NCBI RefSeq assembly: GCF_000763315.1
Contig: NZ_JPST01000015.1
Span: 62,001 to 126,000 of the forward strand
Reading direction: 5' to 3'
DNA: 64,000 nt
Origin: Thermoactinomyces daqus
Lineage (GTDB): Bacteria; Bacillota; Bacilli; Thermoactinomycetales; Thermoactinomycetaceae
Part shown: positions 17,101 through 24,980 of the stretch, in pieces
Position numbering within the stretch: position 1 is the first letter of the stretch
Layout: each line of letters opens with the position of its first letter
Translations under genes and position numbers: made by a program
Notes under the pieces: model-generated
What the model was told of the DNA's origin: nothing
What the model saw: only the letters and a program-made list of their open reading frames with translations
The model's database searches: none

Positions 17101-17895
17101 TTAATCTGGATTTCTCAATGCGGACAATGCTTTTTGGAATTCTTCTTCATCTTCTTGCAACTTCTTTCCTTCCAAAAACCTTCTCTTAGCCCTATCGAAA
17201 TCTTGACGATCTCTTTCGTTCACCCGGTCGGTCAAAAGCTGTTGATTATAGAACGACAACAAGAGTGCGCTAATCCATTTACGGTATTGATAGAGATAAG
17301 CAACCACTTTTTTCCGGTCCTCATAAGTCTTCATCTGAATATAGTTTTGATTAAAAAAGGCCTTGCCGATCTTAAATTGGTATTCCTGCATCTCTTCGTA
17401 GGAAGCCATTGTCATTACTCCACTCTGTATTCCTTTCTCGATAAACTTGGTCATTTCTCCTGTAACGTTTCTGGCCAGCTCCTGCTCTTTTAGCATTGTC
17501 TGCGTCATATCCAGAAAACGATCAAGAGAAACCTGATAATCGGTCTCTTTGATGTTTTCAGTCGACCTCTTCAATTTCAACAGGAGATTTCGTGCCATTT
17601 TGGTCAAGGTTAATTTCCTTTTAGACGCTCTGAGAAAAAAAGTTCGATAGACCTGGGCTATATGGGTAATCCCTATTGCTATCAAAAGTTGCTCTTCAAC
17701 TTCATTTTTTGGAGGAAGTTCCCCATTTTCATGCACTATTAAATATCCAACAACATCCCTTCCACGATGATAAGATGCACCGTAGTAGCGTTGATTTTGC
17801 ACCAGAATAAGCTCTGGTCCAATATTATAATATTCTCCTGGCTGTTTATGCTGTTCAATAATAGACAAAATATGTTTTGGAGTTGCCATTGCCAT
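17101..17895 (-). CDS. Hypothetical cytoplasmic protein, middle gene of trio
   Basis: I do not recognise this 264-aa protein. No signal peptide or TM helix is seen. The N-terminal 65 residues look like a small alpha/beta domain (GPELILVQNQRYYGASYHRG, then VVGYLIVHENGE). The rest is almost all charged helix (LTKMARNLLLKLKRSTENIK and DRQDFDRAKRRFLEGKK), suggesting a helical bundle or coiled coil. The stop is followed after 21 nt by the membrane protein gene, and the secreted protein gene ends 58 nt upstream. Composition is lysine- and AT-rich relative to the core region. Confidence 0.55.
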   Translation of the reverse strand: MAMATPKHILSIIEQHKQPGEYYNIGPELILVQNQRYYGASYHRGRDVVGYLIVHENGELPPKNEVEEQLLIAIGITHIAQVYRTFFLRASKRKLTLTKMARNLLLKLKRSTENIKETDYQVSLDRFLDMTQTMLKEQELARNVTGEMTKFIEKGIQSGVMTMASYEEMQEYQFKIGKAFFNQNYIQMKTYEDRKKVVAYLYQYRKWISALLLSFYNQQLLTDRVNERDRQDFDRAKRRFLEGKKLQEDEEEFQKALSALRNPD

Positions 17896-17953
17896 CCCTC
17901 ACCTTCAGAAAATATTCAGTAACAATCGGGTGAAAAACCCGATTGTTACCCGT

Positions 17954-18907
17954 TTAAAAAGGCCATAACTTCTTGGCAACACTCTTGACTGCACCTACCG
18001 CAGATTTGGCTATCTTTTTGCCAACATCCGTATGTTTAAAAATGGTAGCCCCTGCCCAAACAATTCCGCCACCCACGGCCATTCCTACTGCCAGAGGCGG
18101 ACAAGCCGCAGCAAATGGTGCTGCCGCCATCGCCATATTCCCCAGGCCGCCAATACCGTTCCAAAAACCATCGGACTGATCTTGACTGCCTGCTTGGGCC
18201 GTAAAAGCTTTGGCAAATCCGCTTCCCGATTCAATCGCGGAAAAGCCGATCCCTATGACTCCCCCTACTTTTGCAAGGGCAGAGCTTGGCCAACTTACAT
18301 TTGATACTACGCCTATTGCATTTTTGAGGTTACCACCGTAACCACCGATTCCTGCATTAGTCAAAGTACGAGCCGCATGACCGAGATTGCTCCACTTAAT
18401 TGCTTGACCCATCTGTACAAGATGATCAAGACCATCCCAGGCATCCATCCAACCGTTATCAAGCCTGATTCCTAAAGAATCCCGGACAATCGCTGACCCA
18501 ATGAGGTAAAATTTGGAGGAAACTGAAACTTTTCCTCCCAAAGTTAAAACATTTCCATCTCTGAAATCATTCTCAATAATATCTTCTATTGTTGCGTACT
18601 TTGACACCATTATATCGTTTAGAATCAATTTTGTGGTTTTATACGTATCCGAATCCGCGGTCTTGCCGTACAGCTCCCACACTCCAGGCTTTGAAGACGG
18701 CGGTTTCTGCGCTTTTACCTCCGACTTGTTTATCGACTGTTGCGGGGCCGGCTTCGGACCTTCCTTCGGCTTATCAAAATGGTCACTCACATGGGGAACG
18801 GAGATCCCTCCCGCTTCTGCATAAACAATGCCTTGTCCAAATGAAATGCCGACTCCAACCACTGCGATCAAAAAAGCCATGATCCATCGATAGATGCTGT
18901 TTCGCAT
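17954..18907 (-). CDS. Secreted Gly/Ala-rich protein with cationic C-terminal helix (toxin-like)
   Basis: Not recognised as a named family. A Sec signal peptide is clear: MRNSIYRW, a hydrophobic core, and likely cleavage after VYAEA near residue 31. A Pro/Lys-rich linker spans about 38-75, and a globular region (YGKTADSDTYKTTKLILN onward) covers about 78-190. The last 120 residues alternate Gly/Ala-rich hydrophobic stretches (VGGVIGIGFSAIESGSG and AMAAAPFAAACPPLAVGMAV) and finish in an amphipathic lysine-rich helix (VGKKIAKSAVGAVKSVAKK) ending LWPF. Such helical hairpins plus a cationic tail recall pore-forming bacteriocins and C-terminal modules of Bacillus polymorphic toxins. The ATG at 18907 has no ribosome site of its own; an upstream 16-codon ORF ends 8 nt before it. 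Confidence 0.65.
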   Translation of the reverse strand: MRNSIYRWIMAFLIAVVGVGISFGQGIVYAEAGGISVPHVSDHFDKPKEGPKPAPQQSINKSEVKAQKPPSSKPGVWELYGKTADSDTYKTTKLILNDIMVSKYATIEDIIENDFRDGNVLTLGGKVSVSSKFYLIGSAIVRDSLGIRLDNGWMDAWDGLDHLVQMGQAIKWSNLGHAARTLTNAGIGGYGGNLKNAIGVVSNVSWPSSALAKVGGVIGIGFSAIESGSGFAKAFTAQAGSQDQSDGFWNGIGGLGNMAMAAAPFAAACPPLAVGMAVGGGIVWAGATIFKHTDVGKKIAKSAVGAVKSVAKKLWPF

Positions 18908-18915
18908 ACTGATCG

Positions 18916-18966
18916 TTACGGAAAACAGGTGATGCCGGGATCATGCTCCGGTTCTTCCAAAGCCAT
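18916..18966 (-). CDS. Candidate 16-codon upstream ORF
   Basis: A short reading frame, ATG at 18966 to TAA at 18916, encodes MALEEPEHDPGITCFP. It has a GGGAGGG box about 10 nt upstream, whereas the secreted-protein gene 8 nt downstream has none, so translation of the latter could depend on reinitiation. It may be a regulatory uORF or chance. Confidence 0.35.
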   Translation of the reverse strand: MALEEPEHDPGITCFP

Positions 18967-19313
18967 AATGCCATTTCCCTCCCTCTCCATTGCCTTCCGT
19001 AACCGGTTCACCGTCCTTTCTCCCTGATGTTCAACACATGATGAAAAACCGGCCGGAAAAGAAGACAAACTTCATCCTTCGGCCTCTCTTCTCATGAAAA
19101 TTATTCCATTTCACTGAAAATTCACCGACATGAAGTTCAATCCTTCCCGCAATATGTATTAGAGTGTTACTATAGATTACATGGTAAAATTATACCTTTA
19201 TTAAGTATTATTTATAATATTCATTCTAGTGAATTTTGTGTCCAAATCCATAAATTTGTCCCATTTATTCATAACTGATCTTAATCGATTAACTTCCGGA
19301 GGGGAGTCAATTA
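18967..19313. other. Divergent AT-rich intergenic region
   Basis: 347 nt between the toxin-like operon (minus) and the acetyltransferase (plus). It is markedly AT-rich from 19140 to 19290 with TATAAT-like hexamers on both strands, for example at about 19186-19192 reading minus. I cannot place a convincing -35/-10 pair, and I see no gene. Confidence 0.5.
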
Positions 19314-19817
19314 ATGGAAAACGTTGTAATTCGGGATGCAACCATCGAGGACTTGACACGAATTGTTGAAATTTATAATGCCACGATTGCCGGAAGGATG
19401 GTAACCGCAGACACCCAACCGGTGACGGTGAAGAGCAGGGAAAAATGGTTTTATGAACACTCGGCAGACTCCCGTCCCTTGTGGATGCTGGAATATCAGG
19501 GGGAGGTATGCGGTTGGCTCAGTTTTCAATCGTTCTATGGCCGGCCCGCTTATCAAAGTACGGCGGAAATCAGTATTTATCTGAGCGAAAAGGCAAGAGG
19601 AAAGGGACTTGGATACCATTTTTTAAAAAAAGCGATTGAAAGCTGCCCCCGTCTCAGAATCAAGACCTTGCTGGGGTTTATCTTTGCCCATAATGAACCC
19701 AGTTTAAGGTTGTTCGCCAAATTTGGCTTTGAACGGTGGGGATATCTGCCGAAGGTGGCCGAACTGGACGAAGTGGAGCGCGATTTGGTGATCATGGGCA
19801 AAAGGGTTATGAACTGA
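19314..19817 (+). CDS. GNAT N-acetyltransferase (phosphinothricin/methionine-sulfone acetyltransferase type)
   Basis: Transfers acetyl from acetyl-CoA to an amine. The 167-aa GNAT fold is complete: IRDATIEDLTRIVEIYNA opening strand-helix, GWLSFQSFYGRPAYQSTAEISIYL strands, the acetyl-CoA-binding RGxGxG loop as ARGKGLG, and HNEPSLRLFAKFGFERWGYLP at the C-terminus. The arrangement is typical of the Pat/MnaT (YwnH-like) subgroup acting on phosphinothricin, methionine sulfone or related amino acids. GGAGGGGAG precedes the ATG at 19314. Monocistronic. Confidence 0.82.
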   Translation: MENVVIRDATIEDLTRIVEIYNATIAGRMVTADTQPVTVKSREKWFYEHSADSRPLWMLEYQGEVCGWLSFQSFYGRPAYQSTAEISIYLSEKARGKGLGYHFLKKAIESCPRLRIKTLLGFIFAHNEPSLRLFAKFGFERWGYLPKVAELDEVERDLVIMGKRVMN

Positions 19818-19870
19818 GAATAAACGGGTCTTCTCTTGACCTTCGGCAGGGGCTGACGCGTCCCGATCTG

Positions 19871-19904
19871 CAACAAAAAAGCCGTCCCCGGGAATTGGAC
19901 GGCT
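19871..19904 (-). terminator. Intrinsic terminator after the ATP-grasp gene
   Basis: GCCGTCC and GGACGGC arms with a 9-nt loop, then six Ts on the minus strand. It lies 27 nt past the stop at 19931. Confidence 0.8.
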
Positions 19905-19930
19905 GGCGCCATTTGCGGTCCGGATGAGAA

Positions 19931-20822
19931 TCATGATTCATCCGGGCGGTATTTCTCCAACACTTCGTCGAGAGCGCTGCTCAGATCATTTTCCGATAAC
20001 CATTCGTCCGGATCGCACTCAAACGGAGGGAGCGTTTCCGCAAAAAAAGCTTCGCGGAGAATCAGCGGTACACGGAATCGTTCAAACGTCCGTTCCATCA
20101 TCCGCATATAAACCGAAGCATCGGGCAGTTCCGCGAACAGTTCATGGCTGGGCATTCCGATCGCATCATTGGTGTTAACCTCAATGATCCAGGGGTTCTG
20201 CTCATGATCCACCCCAAAATCGATCCCCACTTCGTCATAATCATAAATTTGATCCAGCAGCCGGCAAATTTTAAAAGAAACTTCCTCCAGCTTTTGTCTG
20301 ATTTCTTGCGTCTCCTCTTTCAGGATCTCATCGGTGGGATGAACGCGGCCATTGCTGATTTTGACATTAGAAACGATCGCATTTTCCCCGCCGATTCGGA
20401 CCAGATCACCTGCATAGTGCCAGGTGCCGTCGCTCCCTTTTTGCATGTGGACGCGAATATCCATCGGCCGGTCGTTGCTCTGGCGGATGGGTGCACTCTG
20501 TTGGATAATATAATTCTTTTTTTCCATTCGCAGAGCCATCTTCCTGTTCATCGAAAAAAACTTTGAGCTCTTCCCCTTGAGATGACAAAACAAAGGAATC
20601 AGGGCAATCCTGAAGCTGAATCCGGAATATCCCTTCCCCGCCCCAAGTGGAGATCGGTTTCACATAAATGCAGTGATAACGGCGGAGCATCGGGACAAGG
20701 TCGGCTTCCTTTTCGTACAAGACCGTAAACGGGAGGAGTCCCGGCTTGATTTCCTCTTGGGACAGGAATTTATACATTTCCCACTTATTGATAAATCTTC
20801 TTTGGGGATCAAATTGAACCAT
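19931..20822 (-). pseudogene. YheC/YheD-like ATP-grasp protein, frameshifted
   Basis: Two frames join into one ATP-grasp protein. The N-terminal part (20822 down to about 20520) has FINKWEMYKFLSQ, the ATP-grasp lysine strand YVKPISTWGGEGIFRI and the QDCPDSFVLSSQGEELKV region. The C-terminal part resumes at KNYIIQQSAPIRQ and carries RPMDIRVHMQKG, the Mg-binding strands VGIDFGVDHEQNPWIIEVNT and a C-terminal acidic tail. The switch needs a one-base deletion in a run of seven As at 20517-20523, as in a homopolymer miscount, phase-variable tract or real mutation. YheC/D-type proteins are spore-coat-associated ATP-grasp enzymes of unknown chemistry. The start overlaps panD by 14 nt. Confidence 0.78.
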
Positions 20823-21216
20823 CGCTTGCCTCCTGGAAGTGAGCAGATTGAAACGCTGTTGTTTTTGTCTCCGTCACTTTATTTTGTTCATCCACATAAA
20901 CCGTTGTATGTTGAAAACCGTCCATTTCTTGGGGATTCAGATAAGCCAGACTCAGGATCGCAACATAATCACCCGGTTGAAACAGGCGGGAGGGGGGACC
21001 GTTGAGGCAGATCGTTCCTGAGCCGGGAGGAGCAGGAATCGCGTAAGTTCTCCATGTCTGCCCGGTTCGGTAACCGTTGATTTGCACCATTTCAAAGGGC
21101 AGGATGTTCGCTTTTTGCATTAAAATCTCATCAATGGTAATACTCCCTTGGTAATCAAGGTCTGCTTCTGTTACGAGTGCCTTGTGGATTTTCCCTTTGC
21201 AGAACAAGCACAGCAT
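20809..21216 (-). CDS. panD: Aspartate 1-decarboxylase
   Basis: Makes beta-alanine from L-aspartate for pantothenate/CoA synthesis, using a pyruvoyl group formed by self-cleavage between Gly24 and Ser25. That exact pair is present (DYQGSITID). KGKIHKALVTEADL at the N-terminus and the NGPPSRLFQPGDYVAILSLA core match the family. It is 135 aa, with a C-terminal extension slightly longer than usual. GGGAGGA precedes the ATG at 21216. panB and panC are not adjacent; instead the gene overlaps an ATP-grasp gene by 14 nt, an unusual pairing. Confidence 0.9.
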   Translation of the reverse strand: MLCLFCKGKIHKALVTEADLDYQGSITIDEILMQKANILPFEMVQINGYRTGQTWRTYAIPAPPGSGTICLNGPPSRLFQPGDYVAILSLAYLNPQEMDGFQHTTVYVDEQNKVTETKTTAFQSAHFQEASDGSI

Positions 21217-21372
21217 GATTAAAATCCTCCCTTTTGCGTCTGTCCCACGTCATACTATGTTGGCAAGAACGCAGATGAAACTTGTCCTGAAGGGGTTGAG
21301 CCGCTCGACATCGGCTTTCCCAAACCGCGATATTTCGCCAAGCAATCTGGTCTTATGTTAGAATAAACAGGA

Positions 21373-21468
21373 GGTTTTCCAGGGAGCCGCAGCATTGTCG
21401 CTGGTCCGGTTCGGGAGAAAACGCACAGTGGCAAACTGTGTACATGAAGGGCGAAAAGCCCGGGAGGA
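21373..21468 (+). ncRNA. Guanidine-I (ykkC class 1) riboswitch aptamer
   Basis: The conserved ykkC blocks appear in order: AGGGAGCCGCAGC, then CTGGTCCGG, GGGAGAAAACGCAC, and AAGGGCGAAAAGCCCGGGAGG. Spacing and helices are as in the guanidine-I class. It stands directly upstream of an SMR guanidine exporter, the classical target. Ligand binding should hold the GCCCGGGAG strand in the aptamer and prevent the overlapping terminator from forming. Confidence 0.9.
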
Positions 21469-21499
21469 TATCAATCAGGATATCGCTCCCGGGCCTTTT
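21458..21499 (+). terminator. Riboswitch expression-platform terminator
   Basis: GCCCGGGAGGATATC pairs with a downstream GATATC-G-CTCCCGGGC (15 bp, one bulged G), followed by CTTTT. Its 5' strand is shared with the aptamer's 3' end, the usual guanidine-I switching arrangement. Confidence 0.88.
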
Positions 21500-21617
21500 C
21501 AATTGCAATCGCGTCGTGTGGTACCGCCGACCTCCTCACGTTTTCGGGGGTGGTCAGGGGACGCCACACTCTCCGTGGGGTGCGCAATGAAACATTTTAT
21601 CAAAGGAGGATTTTCTT

Positions 21618-21935
21618 ATGGCATGGCTTTATCTCTTGATTGCCGGTATCTTTGAAGTGGTATGGGCCATCGGGATGAAATACACGCAAGGTTTTACCCG
21701 GCTTATTCCTTCCTTGATCACCATTGCCGGTATGGTTCTGAGCATTACCTTTCTCTCCTTGGCAACCAAAACACTGCCAATTGGCACCGCCTATGCCGTC
21801 TGGACAGGCATCGGAGCATTGGGAGCGATCCTTCTGGGAATGATCTTGTTTAATGAACCCCGTGATCCCGGCCGCCTTCTCTTTCTCAGCCTGATTCTGA
21901 TCGGCATTATCGGTTTGAAACTGACAACCCGGTAA
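21618..21935 (+). CDS. gdx: Guanidinium exporter, SMR family (Gdx/SugE)
   Basis: Four-TM dual-topology exporter that trades guanidinium for protons. At 105 aa the length is standard for small multidrug resistance proteins. The essential Glu13 is present in [20 protein letters not shown], which matches the SugE/Gdx rather than the EmrE subtype; the second half carries [25 protein letters not shown] lies 9 nt before the ATG at 21618. The guanidine-I riboswitch upstream confirms the substrate class, giving guanidine-induced export. Confidence 0.93.
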   Translation: MAWLYLLIAGIFEVVWAIGMKYTQGFTRLIPSLITIAGMVLSITFLSLATKTLPIGTAYAVWTGIGALGAILLGMILFNEPRDPGRLLFLSLILIGIIGLKLTTR

Positions 21936-22077
21936 ACAAGATTTAAAAGCATAAACAACGCATGTGGTTGCCAAAGGATATACCGGAACCGTCTCAGGGT
22001 TTTTCCCCTGATGATCGCAAGAAGAGACAGTCGGAAACCGTCCGGCCTCGGTAAAAAGGACAAAAACCACGGAAATT

Positions 22078-22111
22078 AAAAAACGGGAAGACTCAGCTTC
22101 CCGTTTTTTAC
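22078..22111. terminator. Bidirectional intrinsic terminator
   Basis: AAAAAACGGGAAG and CTTCCCGTTTTTT form a symmetrical stem serving gdx on the plus strand and the Hsp70-like gene on the minus strand. Confidence 0.85.
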
Positions 22112-22175
22112 CTGATGGTCAGGTTACAATTCATGATGAATAATAATTGCAATAAAAAGATGCTTTCGCTTATGT

Positions 22176-23699
22176 TTATCCAATCGCCAGCTGCGCCACA
22201 CGTCGTCTCTTTTCAATCACTTCCGACTCGGTCAGGTTGGACGTACGCTGGATCTGAAGCTCTCCAAGCCGGGCCCCCTGGGTCGAATCAATCACAGTGA
22301 TATGAATGATACCGTCGCTGTCGTATTCAAAGATGACTTCCAGCGGTGCGCCTTTGGGGTATTCAGGGAGATCGATCATGCCTTCACCGACGATTTTTAC
22401 ATAATCGAGCTCACTGTACTCTCCTTCGGTGATCTGTAAATGCAATCGCGTCTGATGATCGACCGTGGTGGTATAGTGCCCGCTCACTTTGCAGGGGATC
22501 GGCGTATCTTTGCGCAAAACGATGGAGTTGAATTCACGTCCTTCTTCATCGAGCGCCACAACCCCCATGCTGTGCGAATTGACATCCTGCACATTAACCA
22601 CAGGGAAAACGCTGGTAAGCTGAGGATCGGCCTTTCCTTGTTTCACTTGCAAAATGGCTCCCTGGATCGCCGCTCCCATCGCGACCACTTCGTCGGGGTT
22701 GACATCCAGTGACGGTTTTTTACCAGTGACGCGCTCAATCATGGCCGGTACCTGTCTCATGCGGGTCGAACCGCCGACAAGGAGCACTTTATCAATATCC
22801 TTCCAATTCAGTTGGGCATCTTCCAGCACAAACTCCATGATTTTTTTCGTTCGGGTGAGAAGATGCGCAGTGATCTCGTCAAATTTTGTCCGGGTCAGCG
22901 TCACCGATGTGTTTAACCCGTTGGCGGAGAGGAAGACGTTGGTACGATCCCGCACAGAAAGGGTCTTTTTGGCAATCTCCGCTTTATCCCGGAGATCTTG
23001 CTCCAGCATCGGATCTTCCAGAAGATCAATCCCGCCCTGCTTTTTAAACTCCTCATTCAGGTAAGCCATCACGGCGTTGTCCCAATCGAATCCGCCCAAA
23101 TTTTTGGCTCCACCCGTGGATAGCACACGCAGGCCCTGCGGAGACAGATTCATGATGGTGACGTCAAACGTACCGCCTCCGAGATCATAGACCAGAAGGT
23201 TTTGTTCCTGGTTCATTTTGTTCAACCCGTAGGCAAGGGCGGCTGCGGTCGGTTCGTTAATGATGCGCAAAACGTTGAGGCCCGCGATCCGTCCGGCATC
23301 CTGCGTCGCTTTCCGCTGCGCGTCGTCAAAATAAGCCGGAACGGTGATCACTGCATCTTCGATCTCTTCATTCAGCAGCGTCTCAGCATCTTCTTTCAGA
23401 CGGCGCAAGATCATCGCGGAGATTTCTTCCGGAGTAAAATCTTCCTTGTTATCGGTCTGGAACTTCCATGATTTGTCCCCGATCTGCCTTTTGACAAACT
23501 GCACGACATTAAAGGGGCTGGCTACAGCCGAGCGCTTTGCGATACTTCCGACGATGACATCGCGGTTATCAAAGAGAACGACTGATGGGGTAATCCGTTC
23601 TCCTTCGCGGTTCGTCAATATCTCTGGTTTGCCGTAATTGTTGACTATAGCGATCGCCGAATAAGTTGTTCCCAGGTCGATCCCTACAACTCTTCCCAT
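22176..23699 (-). CDS. Lid-less Hsp70 (DnaK paralogue)
   Basis: Second-type Hsp70 chaperone, 507 aa against about 610 for canonical DnaK. The nucleotide-binding domain is complete: VGIDLGTTYSAIAIV (phosphate 1), YDLGGGTFDVTI (phosphate 2) and VLLVGGSTRMRQVP. A beta-type substrate-binding domain follows (about 375-490), but the protein stops at the first helix after it (TESEVIEKRRRVAQLAIG), so the helical lid and EEVD-like tail are absent. A GrpE-like gene lies directly upstream on the same strand, with no J-protein gene nearby. A specialised, fast-exchanging chaperone with an unknown client is the likely role. Confidence 0.9.
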   Translation of the reverse strand: MGRVVGIDLGTTYSAIAIVNNYGKPEILTNREGERITPSVVLFDNRDVIVGSIAKRSAVASPFNVVQFVKRQIGDKSWKFQTDNKEDFTPEEISAMILRRLKEDAETLLNEEIEDAVITVPAYFDDAQRKATQDAGRIAGLNVLRIINEPTAAALAYGLNKMNQEQNLLVYDLGGGTFDVTIMNLSPQGLRVLSTGGAKNLGGFDWDNAVMAYLNEEFKKQGGIDLLEDPMLEQDLRDKAEIAKKTLSVRDRTNVFLSANGLNTSVTLTRTKFDEITAHLLTRTKKIMEFVLEDAQLNWKDIDKVLLVGGSTRMRQVPAMIERVTGKKPSLDVNPDEVVAMGAAIQGAILQVKQGKADPQLTSVFPVVNVQDVNSHSMGVVALDEEGREFNSIVLRKDTPIPCKVSGHYTTTVDHQTRLHLQITEGEYSELDYVKIVGEGMIDLPEYPKGAPLEVIFEYDSDGIIHITVIDSTQGARLGELQIQRTSNLTESEVIEKRRRVAQLAIG

Positions 23700-23813
23700 C
23701 TTTTTTCACTCCTTCGTTCACTTCCATGTGAATCAGCCAAAAAAAGAAACCGTGATTAGAAAAAAGATCTTATGTAAGAGAGGCAAAAAGTGGATGATGA
23801 TCTTGCAATAAAT

Positions 23814-23852
23814 GAAAACGAAAAGATGGGAATCCCATCTCTCGTTTTTAAA
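23814..23852 (-). terminator. Hairpin between the grpE-like and Hsp70-like genes
   Basis: A near-perfect stem, AACGAAAAGATGGGA against TCCCATCTCTCGTT, flanked by A and T tracts. It lies between the two minus-strand genes and may attenuate read-through from the first into the second. Confidence 0.55.
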
Positions 23853-23933
23853 AAGGCATATGGCATTTGCGGCTGCTTCTCCCGTCCCGGTTTGAGGGAG
23901 AAAAAGCCGCGGGGAACCATTCGCTTTGTTGAA

Positions 23934-24563
23934 TCAGGGATGGTACTTTTTCACTACTACTTCTTCAGGGCGGAGAACCACTTCTTTATATTTAAACCCA
24001 TGTCGTACCATATGGACAACCAAATTATCTTCTGCCGGATTTTTGGTGGGTATGACTTCGACGACTTGCTGAATGCGCGGATCGAATTTATTCGATGGCG
24101 CAACGATCAACTCGACGCCACGCCTGTACAAAATCTCCAATACTTCATGGCTGAGCGTCTGCAAAATATTGACAAGCTCAGGATTTTTCTCCCCCACTTC
24201 CAACTTGTCATTATAAATGTTATTCATGCGATCAATCAGCAAAATCAGGTCAATATATAGAGGACGAAGCTGGTTAAGCTCCTGATCCTGTTTCAGCTCT
24301 TCCATTTCCTTATACAGCCGGTCGAAAGCCACTTCTTTTGTTTTATCGTAACTCAGGCGATTGGTTACTACCTGAAGCAAAGAGGCAAAATTCTGCTGCA
24401 AGGAAGACAGCATGGAAAGAACCTGCTGATGTTGCCTGTCAGGCCTGGTCTCTTTCACCTCTCTGATCGCATTCTCTCGCCTCGCTAAGCCAAAACGGGA
24501 TTCAGGCAATGAAAGATGGTTGCTCTGTTCAAAGAATCTATGGTTCTCTTTCCTGGGACCCAT
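23934..24563 (-). CDS. GrpE-family nucleotide exchange factor (paralogue)
   Basis: 209 aa. A charged, partly disordered N-terminus leads to a long helix (MLSSLQQNFASLLQVVTNRL onward) and a four-helix bundle (LRPLYIDLILLIDRMNNIY). The C-terminal beta-wing FDPRIQQVVEVIPT, then NLVVHMVRHGFKYK and VLRPEEVVVKKY, is diagnostic of GrpE. It promotes ADP release from Hsp70. It precedes the lid-less Hsp70, so the two are probably dedicated partners distinct from the housekeeping dnaK operon. GGGGAGG lies 7 nt before the ATG at 24563. Confidence 0.82.
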   Translation of the reverse strand: MGPRKENHRFFEQSNHLSLPESRFGLARRENAIREVKETRPDRQHQQVLSMLSSLQQNFASLLQVVTNRLSYDKTKEVAFDRLYKEMEELKQDQELNQLRPLYIDLILLIDRMNNIYNDKLEVGEKNPELVNILQTLSHEVLEILYRRGVELIVAPSNKFDPRIQQVVEVIPTKNPAEDNLVVHMVRHGFKYKEVVLRPEEVVVKKYHP

Positions 24564-24601
24564 AGCTTAACCTCCCCGATGTTGTCGATTTTAAATTCAA
24601 A

Positions 24602-24629
24602 TTTATATAAAGGCTAAACTATCTGTAAA
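24602..24629 (-). promoter_or_regulatory. Putative promoter for the grpE-like gene
   Basis: TTTACA (24629-24624), a 16-nt spacer and TATAAA (24607-24602) on the minus strand, about 40 nt before the start. No CIRCE inverted repeat is visible, unlike a typical hrcA-grpE-dnaK promoter. Confidence 0.45.
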
Positions 24630-24980
24630 ATATTAAGCCGATAGAAGGAAACCAATCTCCGTGTCACGTTTTCTCTTTTGCCTTATATAATTTTACTAAT
24701 AACATAAATAATGTCGCAAGTATATGTGCAAAAACATTTGTAATCCAAATATAATATTTACAGATAGGGTTACTCCATTCCAAATAAGAAAGAAAATACG
24801 GAAAATAGCCAAAAAGAGGGAATGGGTCGCTACTGCGTAACCTAGGGCAATTATAGACCCTTTCCTACATTTAGACAAGGATTATTTATCTTTAAGGAAC
24901 CCTTAATTTTACGGCCCTTCTATCTATTCGCTAGGCAGGAAAAAGTTCCTGCACCTGAAAACCGAAAACAAAAAGCCCCT
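24630..24980. other. AT-rich intergenic stretch, no supported gene
   Basis: 350 nt of AT-rich DNA. A 60-codon hydrophobic frame on the minus strand starts at a TTG with no ribosome site and is not called. The GGTTACTCC/CTACTGCG stretch has no recognisable RNA motif. Confidence 0.5.

Noticed and set aside
24696-24878. 60-codon hydrophobic minus-strand frame
   Set aside because: TTG start without a ribosome site in AT-rich DNA; hydrophobicity is expected from base composition.
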